Positions 19,009 to 28,800 of a DNA stretch of 64,000 nt are shown here, piece after piece. The DNA lies in NCBI GenBank assembly GCA_023212645.1, contig JALBYC010000004.1, positions 62,001 through 126,000 of the forward strand, given 5' to 3'. The notes under the pieces were generated by a model. It saw only the letters and a list, made by a program, of their open reading frames with translations. It was not told where the DNA came from and made no database searches. Origin of the DNA: Farysia itapuensis. Taxonomy: Eukaryota; Basidiomycota; Ustilaginomycetes; Ustilaginales; Ustilaginaceae. The position numbers and the translations under genes were made by a program. Position 1 is the stretch's first letter, and each line of letters starts with the position of its first letter.

Positions 19009-19963
19009 ATGGCAGACACAGCACCACCACCGGCAGCTGAGCCGTCTAGCGAAGCAAATGGCGCGGAAGCGCCGGAAGCGGAAGCAGAAGCGGAGCTACC
19101 AAGCAACGCCTCTCCAACACTGTACATACAGAACCTGAATGAAAAGGTCAAGAACCCAATCATGAAGGCAACACTAGAAAACTTGTTCTCCAATTACGGC
19201 AAAGTGCTATCCGTAGTAGCACATACCAACGTACGGATGAGGGGACAGGCATTTGTCTCGCTTGACAGCGCCAATGTTGCCGACAAAGCCCGTAGAGAAG
19301 CGCATTTGTTCCCGCTTTACGGCAAGGCGATGAAGATCACATTTGCCAACACCAAGTCCGACTCGGTGATCCAGAGTGAACAGGACGGAGGGGTAGAGTC
19401 GGAAGCGTTCAAGCAGCATAAGCAAGCACGGCTGGAGCAGAAGAAGATTGCGCGGAGAGGCAATGTCTTACGGCGTAGAGAATTGGAACGAAAGATTCGC
19501 GCCAAACGCACTGCAGCTGGCGAGATCGCAGAAACACCTCAAGCGCCTACAGCCAAGCGACCGCAACAAGACATGCCAGACGAATACCTACCGCCCAACA
19601 AGATTCTCTTTCTGCAAAAAATTCCGGAAGGTGTGGGCAAGGGCGAGTTGGAAAGCCTCTTCTCTGCGTACGTATATCTCTTCCCCAGCCGCACAGTCCC
19701 AGCTCACTGACTATGATCCTTGCTTTAACAGCTACTCGGGCTACGTCGACATACAGACGATTCCAGGCAAGGCGGACATTGCGTTTGTCGAATTCTCTGA
19801 CATTACATCAAGTGTTACCGCCAGAGGTGCGCTCAATAACCACAATTTTGGTGCTGCAGACAAGCTAAAGGTATGCTTCCGTGCCAACAGCGTCCATATC
19901 TCGATCTCTTGCTAACCCTCTTGTCTCTCTGCTCATCTACAGATCACCTTCGCGAGGGCATAG
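19009..19963 (+). CDS. U1A/U2B''-type snRNP protein, three exons
   Basis: Exons are 19009-19667, 19732-19870 and 19943-19963 (272 residues). Introns of 64 and 72 nt have GTACGT and GTATGC donors; the first has a CTGAC branch site. The last exon adds only ITFARA and the stop. The protein has two RRMs. RRM1 (about 35-120) has RNP2 LYIQNL and RNP1 RMRGQAFV, the U1A/U2B'' signature. A basic Lys/Arg helix follows, then RRM2 (about 200-272) with LFLQKIP and IAFVEF. This family binds stem-loops of U1 or U2 snRNA; fungi usually have one such gene (Msl1 in budding yeast binds U2). The acidic Ala/Glu-rich N-terminus is typical. Splice sites are inferred from the sequence and give an uninterrupted RRM2. 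Confidence 0.9.
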
Positions 19964-20098
19964 ATCACATCTCCACAACTGCACATGTATTAGTACTTGT
20001 CGTGATTCAAACATTCTATCACAATATTGAATTTGTATTTGAAAACGGTCTTCCGCGTGGATGCGGATTGGTTGGCTTTCCTCCAGATCACACACATC

Positions 20099-20998
20099 AT
20101 GTCGAGGTTCGGAGGTCGCTTTGTGCCCAACATCGAGAACGAGGTGCGACGACAAGCGAGGGAGTCGGTCGCGTCATGGCGTCAAGAATGGGTGCTTCCC
20201 AGTGCGAGTGCCAATGCCAAGCCAGGCAGTGGACCGATGGACGGCACCGGCGTTCGCATCTTGAAGTGGGTCAAGGTGCAAGACAATGCCATTGGATTTG
20301 CGGAGGAAGACGACGTGCGTGCTGAAGATCGGGTGCGGGAAGACGCGGCTATCCTTGAAGCGCCGGTTCAGTCCATCCACAACGCGCCAGTAGAGCATGT
20401 ACCGACCAACAAGTTGAGCATTAGCGGTGGATTGGGCACAATTGCTCCGCGCGAACCGCCGCCTCCCACTGCCCCTGCCGCCACCGCACCGCCGACCACC
20501 GCTCCACAAACGTCACAAGAGGGAGCGCAAGTCGCGTCCATGCAGAAAGAGGCACTGTCGGAGCCGATGAGCGTGGCCACAGCCAGTGCCATCCTGGTCA
20601 ATGATAACAACCTGTCAAACACATCCACACCGGGAGCCGAAACGTCGCAAAACGTATCGGTCGGAGAGGGCGCTTCAGGCACTCAAACTCCACAGATTCA
20701 GCCTCAGGTAGAAGCGCAGCTCAACAACACCACCAGCTCAGCTACCGACGTGCCGGAGGGAGTGACTGACACAGCAACACTAGCCGTTCTTGCCACCGCC
20801 GGCAACGACCAATCTCAGCAAGACAGTGTCACCGATACGATCGATCCCGCTCAGCCCGGTCAGCCTGTGTTCTCTATCGAAACAGGCTCACAATCTGGTC
20901 ACACACAAGAAATCCCGCCAACGCAGCAGGAACTCCCGCTTGTAGAGCCAGTATCGCAACTGCCGCCGCCTGCCGACGTCGAGATGACCAACGAATAG
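20099..20998 (+). CDS. Small disordered protein with a BCL7-like N-terminus
   Basis: This 299-residue intronless gene follows the snRNP gene by 135 bases on the same strand. I chose the ATG at 20099; an upstream in-frame ATG at 20027 overlaps the preceding transcript's 3' end. The first 60 residues form the only structured-looking part: MSRFGGRFVP, a charged helix ending SWRQEWV, then after a short linker GVRILKWVKV. This order (start MS-R, helix ending in WxxxWV, then xRIxKWVxV) resembles the N-terminal signature of BCL7 proteins, subunits of animal SWI/SNF (BAF) chromatin remodellers. The rest is Ala, Thr, Gln, Pro and acidic low-complexity sequence, as in BCL7. The likeness is recognised by eye over a short segment, so the role in chromatin remodelling is a proposal. 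Confidence 0.65.
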   Translation: MSRFGGRFVPNIENEVRRQARESVASWRQEWVLPSASANAKPGSGPMDGTGVRILKWVKVQDNAIGFAEEDDVRAEDRVREDAAILEAPVQSIHNAPVEHVPTNKLSISGGLGTIAPREPPPPTAPAATAPPTTAPQTSQEGAQVASMQKEALSEPMSVATASAILVNDNNLSNTSTPGAETSQNVSVGEGASGTQTPQIQPQVEAQLNNTTSSATDVPEGVTDTATLAVLATAGNDQSQQDSVTDTIDPAQPGQPVFSIETGSQSGHTQEIPPTQQELPLVEPVSQLPPPADVEMTNE

Positions 20999-21266
20999 TC
21001 ACAGTATACTTCTGTTGCTTTACTATGTAATACTATCGCATTCCCGTGAATCACAACAGCTTCTGGCTGCACGTCACCAGTCGATCTCAGTGCACGCGCA
21101 AGACAAGGCTGAAGAAGCAGTCTACGGAGAAGGGCGAGTTGAGCAAAGTGTTGGTGTGGAGGATCGGGATTGGTGAATCGGGTCAATTGTGCGTTTCCAT
21201 CGCCATGGCATGACTCTGTCCCTCCCTCTCTCTCACCGTCTTCACCACACCTTGCAGCCGACCAAG

Positions 21267-22019
21267 ATGCATCCGGCGGTCGTCATTTTCCTCTCGGTGG
21301 TCTTCACACAGGCTATTGCAGCGATAGGAAAAGCACGTCTGCAAGAACTAGTACGTTTCGCAGCACTCTCCGAGATCGCCGCCAAGCTAACCCTTTCCCT
21401 TTTTCCCGTCTCTCAGCTGTATACCTTGTATGCGAGTATCGTTAACAGGAGCGTGCTTTCGCGCCAACGTGCAATGCGCAAAGAGATCTACGCGACAAAA
21501 CAGGAGCTGGCAGCGACAAGCTCGCAGGACGAGTTCGCGAAATGGGCCAAACTAAAACGCAAGGTTGACAAGGGACTGGTGGATCTCGAGAAGACCAATG
21601 CGGAGCTGTCATCATCGCGCTCTACGTTTGGGATGCTCTTCAAGGGTGTCATGTTTGTGCTGACTACGATCATGCCGTTTTTCGTGACGAGTTGGTATGG
21701 AAAGACGCCGATCTTTTGGCTACCGCCGGGGGAGAGTTCGTGGTTTGGACCGCTTGGATGGTTGTTGGCGTTCCCGAGGGCGCCCAAGGGAGCCATCAGT
21801 AGTACTGTCTGGCAAATGGTCTGCACACGATCCATCATTGCCATCACGTCAAGTCTCACCAATCTGCTGCCTGGCAAGACGGAAGACGTACTCGCAGAAG
21901 GTCCCGTCCCATCCCAGTCTGAGAAGAAACCCAACTCGGCATCACAACAGCCACCAACGACAGCAAGCGGCGCTCGTAAACGCACCGCAGCCGGACCAAG
22001 TGAAAAGGACGAACTTTGA
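21267..22019 (+). CDS. GET1: GET complex subunit Get1 (tail-anchored protein insertase), two exons
   Basis: Exons 21267-21350 and 21417-22019 give 228 residues. Get1 (WRB/CHD5 family) is an ER membrane protein that with Get2 receives tail-anchored proteins from Get3 and inserts them. The first transmembrane helix is at residues 3-21 (AVVIFLSVVFTQAIAA). A Lys/Arg/Glu-rich coiled coil follows (about 40-95), the cytosolic part that docks Get3. Two more helices lie near GMLFKGVMFVLTTIMPFFV and in the C-terminal third. The 66-nt intron (donor GTACGT, branch GCTAAC, acceptor CTCTCAG) is divisible by three and lacks a stop, so the frame reads through it; removing it joins LQEL to LYTLYASIV, the compact loop expected in the family. 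The C-terminus is disordered and basic. It converges with the ZIP gene, 78 bases away. Confidence 0.87.
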   Translation: MHPAVVIFLSVVFTQAIAAIGKARLQELVRFAALSEIAAKLTLSLFPVSQLYTLYASIVNRSVLSRQRAMRKEIYATKQELAATSSQDEFAKWAKLKRKVDKGLVDLEKTNAELSSSRSTFGMLFKGVMFVLTTIMPFFVTSWYGKTPIFWLPPGESSWFGPLGWLLAFPRAPKGAISSTVWQMVCTRSIIAITSSLTNLLPGKTEDVLAEGPVPSQSEKKPNSASQQPPTTASGARKRTAAGPSEKDEL

Positions 22020-22097
22020 GTTCCCCCCTGTTGCTACATTCAATCAAGGAGGCATGCTATAGAATACATAGTGTGTTCTTTCCGAGTGCATTTACTA

Positions 22098-23648
22098 TTA
22101 GTGATGGTGACCTTGAGCGCCAAAAGCGATGAGAAAAGATTGCAGGAAGCGAGGGGTGCAGGCACCGGCGAGAAGGAGAATGACGCGGAGGTACTTCCCC
22201 AAAATCTGCACTTCGCCGTCGTCGTGTGCATGAGACGGTGCTGGCACAGTATCTGCCTCCGCGCCCGCCAGCTCGAGCACGGCATGGAAGGCAACAAACA
22301 GGAAGGTTCCACCAGAGAAGGCAAGCGCCGTGCCAATATGCTTGGCATCAATGCCATTTCCGGTCGCGACTTGTACTGTTGGCATTTGTGCGCCCGACAT
22401 CAAGCCGGTGTCGAAAAACACGGACAATCCCAGATACGTCAACACGGCTCCAAGTGGCGAGGCGAGAGCAAATGTAGCGATGGCCTTGCGAATGCTGGCC
22501 CGCGATAGGCGTTGCGACATGAGCATTGTGCACAGACCAAAGGCAGCGGGAGCCTTGTGCACCATGATAGCAACAAAGACAACCATGGTCAGCGTCTGAT
22601 CGCCCGACCCTGCAGAAGCGCCCATGGCAATACCGTCCGCCGCAGCGTGGATCAGCAGGCCGACAATCGTCGTCAGTGCCTGACCAAACGTCGGACTGCT
22701 CAGCTGGGAACTTGATCCAGTCCGCCGTGGCTGAGGTCTGACGCCCGAAAAGCTTGTACGAGATTCCTGTCGATGCAAAAGCGGTGCGCTTGAATCCGGC
22801 GTCGCATTGTGCTGGCGGTTGGAGCTGCTGGATGGAGCCCAATCAGCTGCATGCTTGGGATGCTCGTGACTGTCATCGTAGTCATCGGGCAGACTGACGT
22901 CGCTGCTGGCAGCAGTGGCAGTGCTCTCGTTGCGCTCGTGTTGCTGTCGCTGTTGCTTTGGCTGCTCCTCTTTGGTCACGTCCGTTTGAGCTTCTTCGTC
23001 TGTTGCGATACCGTGAGCTCGTCGATCGAATATGGTGAAGGATGGTAGTCGATCTCCCCGAGGCCCTTCCCGTTTCATGTGGAATGACTTTGCCAGGCGA
23101 TGAGCCTCTGGCCTTGGTCGTGACGGATAGCCAGCTTCGTTCGAGCGAGTCGAGTCACTCTCTTGCTTATGACCGCCACCGACAGGTGAGGTAAACTCGT
23201 TGATAACATACATCAGCACAATACCAAACAGGATGCTGCTGCCGAACCGTGATTCGGCGTCCTCTTGTGTGAATGGGTGCTTGCCGTCGTGATTGTGATG
23301 ATCATGTTCGTGATCATGACCCTCATCGATTCCGCGCTTGGTGACGAAAGACCAAGCCCAGCTATCAGAAGTTGTATGGGTTTGTGCCACTGGAACCGAT
23401 AGGCTCATCAACGTTGGGTTGAGCAAAGAATACGTAGATGCAGAAGCATCTATCTGGGAGAAGAGAGCGCTAGCACCCTCTGGTATGACTACTGTGACTG
23501 CAGCACCAGCCAAAAGACCGGCTCCGAACACTTCAAGAATGCGCATCGTCTTGCGAGACAGTGGCAGAGACAGCGGGAGAAGGCCGCAAAGCAACGTCCC
23601 GATCCCCATGCCGGATACAAGCAGAAGGAACCCCACAAAGCCTGCCAT
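22098..23648 (-). CDS. ZIP-family metal transporter, ZIP9/Atx2-like
   Basis: This 516-residue protein is a ZIP transporter of the SLC39A9/Atx2 branch, which moves zinc or manganese into the cytosol from the Golgi or across the plasma membrane. The first helices show GMGIGTLLCGLLPL and GAGLLAGAAVTVVIPEG, the ZIP9-type pattern. The C-terminal half carries the metal-site helices with LLIHAAADGIAMGAS and MVHKAPAAFGL, both hallmarks of this branch, and the last helices end in a HHH tail. A His cluster (about 111-124, GHDHEHDHHNHDGKH) lies in the loop after helix 2. A disordered Ser/Arg-rich loop of roughly 180 residues separates the halves, longer than in animal ZIP9 (about 300 residues in total). 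Confidence 0.88.
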   Translation of the reverse strand: MAGFVGFLLLVSGMGIGTLLCGLLPLSLPLSRKTMRILEVFGAGLLAGAAVTVVIPEGASALFSQIDASASTYSLLNPTLMSLSVPVAQTHTTSDSWAWSFVTKRGIDEGHDHEHDHHNHDGKHPFTQEDAESRFGSSILFGIVLMYVINEFTSPVGGGHKQESDSTRSNEAGYPSRPRPEAHRLAKSFHMKREGPRGDRLPSFTIFDRRAHGIATDEEAQTDVTKEEQPKQQRQQHERNESTATAASSDVSLPDDYDDSHEHPKHAADWAPSSSSNRQHNATPDSSAPLLHRQESRTSFSGVRPQPRRTGSSSQLSSPTFGQALTTIVGLLIHAAADGIAMGASAGSGDQTLTMVVFVAIMVHKAPAAFGLCTMLMSQRLSRASIRKAIATFALASPLGAVLTYLGLSVFFDTGLMSGAQMPTVQVATGNGIDAKHIGTALAFSGGTFLFVAFHAVLELAGAEADTVPAPSHAHDDGEVQILGKYLRVILLLAGACTPRFLQSFLIAFGAQGHHH

Positions 23649-24045
23649 TGTGCAAGAGTCGGAACCTGGGTGCCGAGCTGTTCGGTGGTGGGCTTATCTT
23701 ATGGTCCTGACATGAGGCAGAATTGGCTAGCAGATGGCCGGATGGTGTTGGCGGTAGTGTTGATCGGAAAGTCTCCACCTCGCTCGGTGTTGCCCAAAAT
23801 TGAGTATATTGAGTAATTGAGTACCGTATCGGTCATGATGATCTGACATAACTTTCTACTCTCGAAGCTCGAACGACCTTAACACTCATGCGCTCCACAC
23901 ATACGTACTCGACAAGCGGAATGTGGCCGGCAGACTTCACAACGAATACATAGAGCAGTGACAGAGTCAATGCTCGCTCAGCGGGACAGATACAAGTAGG
24001 CATAATGTATACATTTGGCAGAATAAATTTTCTTGTATGTTGCCT
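23649..24045. other. Intergenic region, no gene seen
   Basis: Between the start of the ZIP gene and the end of bL17m (both leftward) there is AT-richer sequence. It holds three near-tandem TTGAGTA units at about 23799-23822. I see no open frame worth calling and no RNA motif. Confidence 0.5.
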
Positions 24046-24918
24046 TTATGCTTGTACAACGGCGCGTTTAGACTTTGGCCGAGTTGTTCTTGGAACTAAG
24101 CGAGTACGGTAGTTGAGGCGGCTGGCAAACATGCCTTTGCCAATGCGGATGACCGAGTTCTTCGATCGGTTGTGAAGACGCGCAGGCTCGTTCGGCCCCT
24201 GCTGGCCAGCAAGGAGCTTGGCTCCTAGGTACGGCTTAGTGAGCAAACGCCCACGGGGCGCGTTGTTGCTCAAGTTCTTTAATTTTTCTTCGTCCACTCG
24301 TCGTGGTCCGTCGAGCGCTACTGTGGCTTTGAGGCGGTACAAGTGCTCCATGGCTATTTGCAAAAGCTTCTCTCGAGCAGAAATGCCGCCGAATTTGACC
24401 ACCTTGCCGATGTTTTTGCGTGTGAGAGGGTTGAACTTGACGTCCGTTTCCATGTTGCTTGGATTGTGCTGATACCCTGTCAAGATGTCTGAGCCGTCTT
24501 TTTGTAGTCTGCTGTAGGCTTCCTTTGCCATTGTGCGTGCAGTCATCTGCAATCGAATGTCGTATGGGTTGTCAACAAATTCCAAGATGGCACGAGGCGC
24601 ATGGTCTCCGATTCTGTTGCCGTGCAGGTGAATTCTGGTATAGCCACCTGGTCGCTCGGCATATCTCTTTGCGAGTTCCTGAACCTTGGGTATTGTCTCC
24701 TTTTGTGAGAAGAGGAAGCTTCGTAGACCGTAGTGGGATTGGACGGTGCCCTTCTTGCCCAAAGTAATGACCTTTTCTGCCTCCCGCGCTGCTTCTTTAG
24801 CTTTGGCTACTGTGGTCGAGATTCTTTCATGTTGCAGGAGCGAGGTCACCAAATTACGGAGTAGCGCCCGTCTATGTGATGATGTCCTGGACAGCTTACG
24901 AAAGGCGTGGCCCTTCAT
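24046..24918 (-). CDS. MRPL8: Mitochondrial ribosomal protein bL17m
   Basis: This gives 290 residues from the ATG at 24918. I prefer that start because MKGHAFRKLSRTSSHRRALLRNL is the universal bL17 opening (bacterial forms begin M+H...LxRxxxHR.ALLRNL); an in-frame ATG at 25065 would add 49 unrelated residues inside the divergent promoter. The L17 fold spans about 1-130, including SLLQHERISTTVAKAKEAA and the conserved N-P-Y-D-I-R segment. As in other fungi there is a mitochondria-specific C-terminal extension, here about 150 residues and basic. It is a component of the large mitoribosomal subunit near the tunnel exit. It is divergently paired with mitochondrial ACP, so two mitochondrial genes may share control. 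Confidence 0.92.
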   Translation of the reverse strand: MKGHAFRKLSRTSSHRRALLRNLVTSLLQHERISTTVAKAKEAAREAEKVITLGKKGTVQSHYGLRSFLFSQKETIPKVQELAKRYAERPGGYTRIHLHGNRIGDHAPRAILEFVDNPYDIRLQMTARTMAKEAYSRLQKDGSDILTGYQHNPSNMETDVKFNPLTRKNIGKVVKFGGISAREKLLQIAMEHLYRLKATVALDGPRRVDEEKLKNLSNNAPRGRLLTKPYLGAKLLAGQQGPNEPARLHNRSKNSVIRIGKGMFASRLNYRTRLVPRTTRPKSKRAVVQA

Positions 24919-25146
24919 GGTGTTGCTGCTGTGTGTTTGTAGAGATTCAGGAAGAAAATCGCGATATTCACAGATTTGACGTGGGAGGCTTTCTCGGTCG
25001 AAAGTTGTGCTTAGCTGACGATGACCAATCATCCAATCGAATGTACCGCGCAAAGACCGCTCCACCCAATTCGATCAGTCTCTATTGGAATGGCTGGTTT
25101 TTGATCGCACGTCCATACATCCAACACCCACTGCAACTAGAACGAA
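24919..25146. promoter_or_regulatory. Divergent promoter, bL17m / mitochondrial ACP
   Basis: This 228-base spacer drives two nuclear genes for mitochondrial proteins in opposite directions. It contains a CCAAT at about 24999-25060 on either strand (ATTGG near 25085, CCAATCATCC near 25023), the site of HAP-complex binding that commonly controls respiratory genes in fungi; use here is inferred. Confidence 0.4.
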
Positions 25147-25746
25147 ATGGTCGCCGCTATCCGCACTGCTGCTGCCTCGCTCCTTCGAGCTCGAGCTCCT
25201 CTGGCCGTCTCCAGAAACGCCGCTCCTCTGGCCCGAGCAGCTCTGCCCGCCGCCGCTCCCCGATTCGCATCGGTCCGATTCTACGCCGCCTCCGCCGGCC
25301 TCTCAAAGTCAGACATTGAGTCCAGAATCGTCGATGTTCTCAAAACGTTTGAGAAGGTCAACCCAGGAAAGGTGTGTATACCAGCAAATTTGTGCCTTTT
25401 TACGTGGCCGCGCTGACCCGAGCTTGTCCAATCACAGGTTTCAACCTCATCCGCCTTCACCAGCGACCTCGGATTGGATTCCCTCGATGCCGTAGAAGTT
25501 GTCATGGCCATCGAAGAGGAGTTCGGAATCGTAAGTTGCCAGCCATCTTGTCCAGTTCAGCAGAATGGTAGCTGACAGCTTCCGGTCACGAAAACAGGAA
25601 ATCCCCGACGAGGAGGCTGACGCAATTTCCACGGTGCAACAAGCTATTGACTACATTGCCAAGACACCTGAAGGTAAGCAGCTTTCCATATTGAGCTGTT
25701 CTGATACGATCGGATACTGATCTTTCGCTTTGTTCTAGCTGCCTAA
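25147..25746 (+). CDS. ACP1: Mitochondrial acyl carrier protein, four exons
   Basis: Exons 25147-25371, 25438-25530, 25598-25673 and 25739-25746 give 133 residues. The introns are 65-67 nt with donors GTGTGT, GTAAGT and GTAAGC, and the last exon adds only Ala-Ala-stop. Residues 1-45 form a presequence rich in Ala and Arg ([19 protein letters not shown]). The ACP fold follows with [19 protein letters not shown]; Ser90 in DSL is the phosphopantetheine attachment site. This protein carries acyl chains in mitochondrial fatty-acid (lipoate precursor) synthesis and is a subunit of complex I and of the iron-sulfur cluster assembly complex. It is the most intron-rich gene in the window, and the splice sites restore a complete, normal-length ACP. 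Confidence 0.93.
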
Positions 25747-25879
25747 AACACTTTTTGTCAATTTTGCACTGCTCATCGAGAGGCGCTGGCTCGGCCACTG
25801 CTAGCCACACAGTCGACGTCTCGAAAAAGCAATACTACATATCCCCGCCATCATTTTGATTCTGCGTGCAAGTGGGGTA

Positions 25880-28800
25880 TTAGAAAGCGAAGCTGCCAAA
25901 GTCAAATTCCTGAGCTCCTTGCTGGCTGTTGTCGGCCGCGGCGGCTTTGAACACGCTGATTCCCTTTTTGGGTTCCACCGCGGGTGGTTGCGGTGCTGTC
26001 TTGGCGACGTCAGCGTTGGCCTTGACTGGCTCTTGCAATGTCGGTTCGGAGGTCAAGAAGCGGCTCATTGCGTCCGTGTCGTTGACCTGCGCACTCGCAG
26101 AGTTTTGATTGGCGAGGTTCAATCGGCCGATATCGAGATCGTTGATGATGCTCGAACGGCGCTGGAGAAGGCTGCTGCGTCGTCGCGGCATGCGCGGGCT
26201 CGTCGGTTCACCGCCGCCCTGAGAAGAGTTGCGTCGAGCGTGGGTAGATTTGCCGTTGGACTGCAAACTAGCGCGACGACCGCTGAAAAAGTAGTCGGGT
26301 TCTCCTTCCACCACGGTCTCGTCGACGCGAGAGAGAGTATCCAAATCATGCTTGGACACTTGGTGGTACAGCGTTGCTGAGCTCGGCACCGTCGGCGGTT
26401 CAAACTGCCAGTTGCGCAGCAGACTGAGACCAATAGAGTCGCAGCCCATACGGCACAACACTCGATTCGTGTGCAGGACAAAGTCAAATTCCTTTCGCTC
26501 GGGAATGTCAGCAAGGCCCTTGATAGTCTGTAGAGACTTGACCTTTAGCTGTCGAAACAGCAGTGCGAGCGACGCATCGTCGTAATTGTCATTGCCGCAG
26601 ACCTGTCCGCTTGGCAGCATGCTTGCGACATCCGGATCCTGCAGGAGCTCCGCGAGAGGTGTGATGATGATCCGCACCGCCAAATCACGCCTCTTGAGCA
26701 TCCAGAAGGTCCAGGTTCCCAGCCACCGATCTCCAGTCTCGAACGCGATTGGAAGGAGTCGCGTACGTAAAAGCTCGGTAAAGACAGGTCCGTCGTCGCG
26801 GCCCTCCCTAAGTCGGGCCAGAGCGATGGCTAGGCTAAGATCGTTGAGGTTTCGGACGCAAACATTCACAGCGTCTCGCAGACTGTCGCCCAGCATAAAG
26901 AACGAAGCGGCAAATTCGTAGCGACGTTGGCTGAGCAGGGCAAACGCATTCTTCTGTGCGGCTGTCTTCCACCGTTCATCGTCAAAGTCTTTTGAAAGGA
27001 ACTGCAGCATTTTCCTTTGTTCCGGGTGCCAGATAGCCTGTTTCCAAAGCCCCTGCACCACCTTTCGTTTGCCAAGAGCGTAGTAGAGCAAAGAGCATTT
27101 GACCGGATCTCTGTCTTCGCCAGTCATGTACTGCGCTCGTGCGACCGCTTCGGCTTGCGCACGGAGGGTCTGCGGATTTCTGATCCATGTGAAGATGCCT
27201 GTAGCTCGTGCTGCTTGCCAGTTGAACCGAGAATGGAAAGCGGCTCCAATAGCTCCCAACAGCGGCTCTTGGTTGTCGCTGTGAAAAGCCCAAACACATT
27301 CTCTATAGCTGAGGGTCGATACCTCCGATTCGAAGCCCGTGCTTCTTGCAGGTTCTCCAAGGTTGAGCAAAAGTCGCAGGGCCAGCATGTAACGGAGCCC
27401 TGTCTCGTCCATGCTTCTTCTCTCCCGCTCGGCTTCACCGATCGTGCGAATAAGAATCGGCAGTATCTGAACGTCGTCATCCGACAAATGAGGCGGTTTG
27501 ACATTAGTGAGCTTCTCCAGCAGTGCTTCAATACTGTCAGCCGCGAACGGATCCTTGGCATTATCTTCTATTGCCGTTGCGTCGAAAATTGACCCCTTGT
27601 TCAAGATGCTCGTCTTGCCATTCCGCGAAACCGGGCCTGCCACCCCTTCCTGCAGCACGAGTTCTAAGGGAACGTCGTTGTATCGCCATGTGGCCTCCAT
27701 ATCTTGAGGACTGCAATTAGAGATGGCTTCTTCCAGATTCAAAATGATTCTCTTTGCCAGATCCATCTTGTGCCACAAAACACTCTGATATAGGAAAGAT
27801 GGGTGGTACTGGGTAACAGGTCCTCCTACAGCTGCGATCACCTCTGCAAGGTGTTTGGACAATTGGTCGCTCTCCAGTCGGTCAAGATTGTCCACCATCG
27901 GGCCATATACGAACAGAAGAGAAGCCGAAGCTATGGCCAATCTTTCATCCGCAAGCCAAGCAACGGCACGTATACTGCTCGGCGAACAAGTACGGAGATT
28001 AACGCGAGCAACAGTCGTCCACGATGGAGTACGACCGTGTCGAATCTCGCCAGCCGCTGACCTTCGCGCTGGACAGTATATAAGGACATGATGCTGGAAA
28101 GCGACAGCGAGACATGCCTCGGAATGTGAAGAGACAGACCAATCAATAGCCTTGATACCGTCTCGATTGTCAAAGTCCTGCGCGTATTCCTCACCTGAGC
28201 TGAAGGCGGTGGTCTTCGTGTCCAAGATCAGGAGTTGCTGCTCTCCACGGACGTCGACCGACACTACCGCGACGAACCCGGCCTTCGAGCAGCTCAGCAT
28301 CGTGATATCGCGATTCGACTTACACAGATGCTGAGCACAGTTCCACTTGAGCTGATTTTTCGAGCCCATCTCGACACTCCATACATCGATGCTACCGCCT
28401 TCATCGCATGTGAGCAAGTTCAATCCACGTGACCTTTGAAGAGTGGGAAGGTCGGACTCGATGACTTTGTAGTGTGAGCCAGGCAAAGAAGAAGGCAGGA
28501 GTTCACAGATGGATAGCGAGGCTGGAGCGTCCTCAATTTTCCAAGCTCGTACGTGGCCTTGTTCCGTGATCGCAAACAGCATCTGGATATCGCCAAAATT
28601 GCCAAAGGCAATGTCTTTGAACGCCTCTGCTTCCGTCCATCTTACAAGTGGTTCTGTAGCCTGATCACTGCGTCGTAAGATTGTGAGGCCGTGTGAGGAC
28701 GACAGCGTAGCGATCAGAGAAGCATCTTCCGATATACAGGACAGGGAACAAGCTGGCCGACTTTCAGAAAGACAAAGTGTTGTGGGTGCTGTCACATTGC

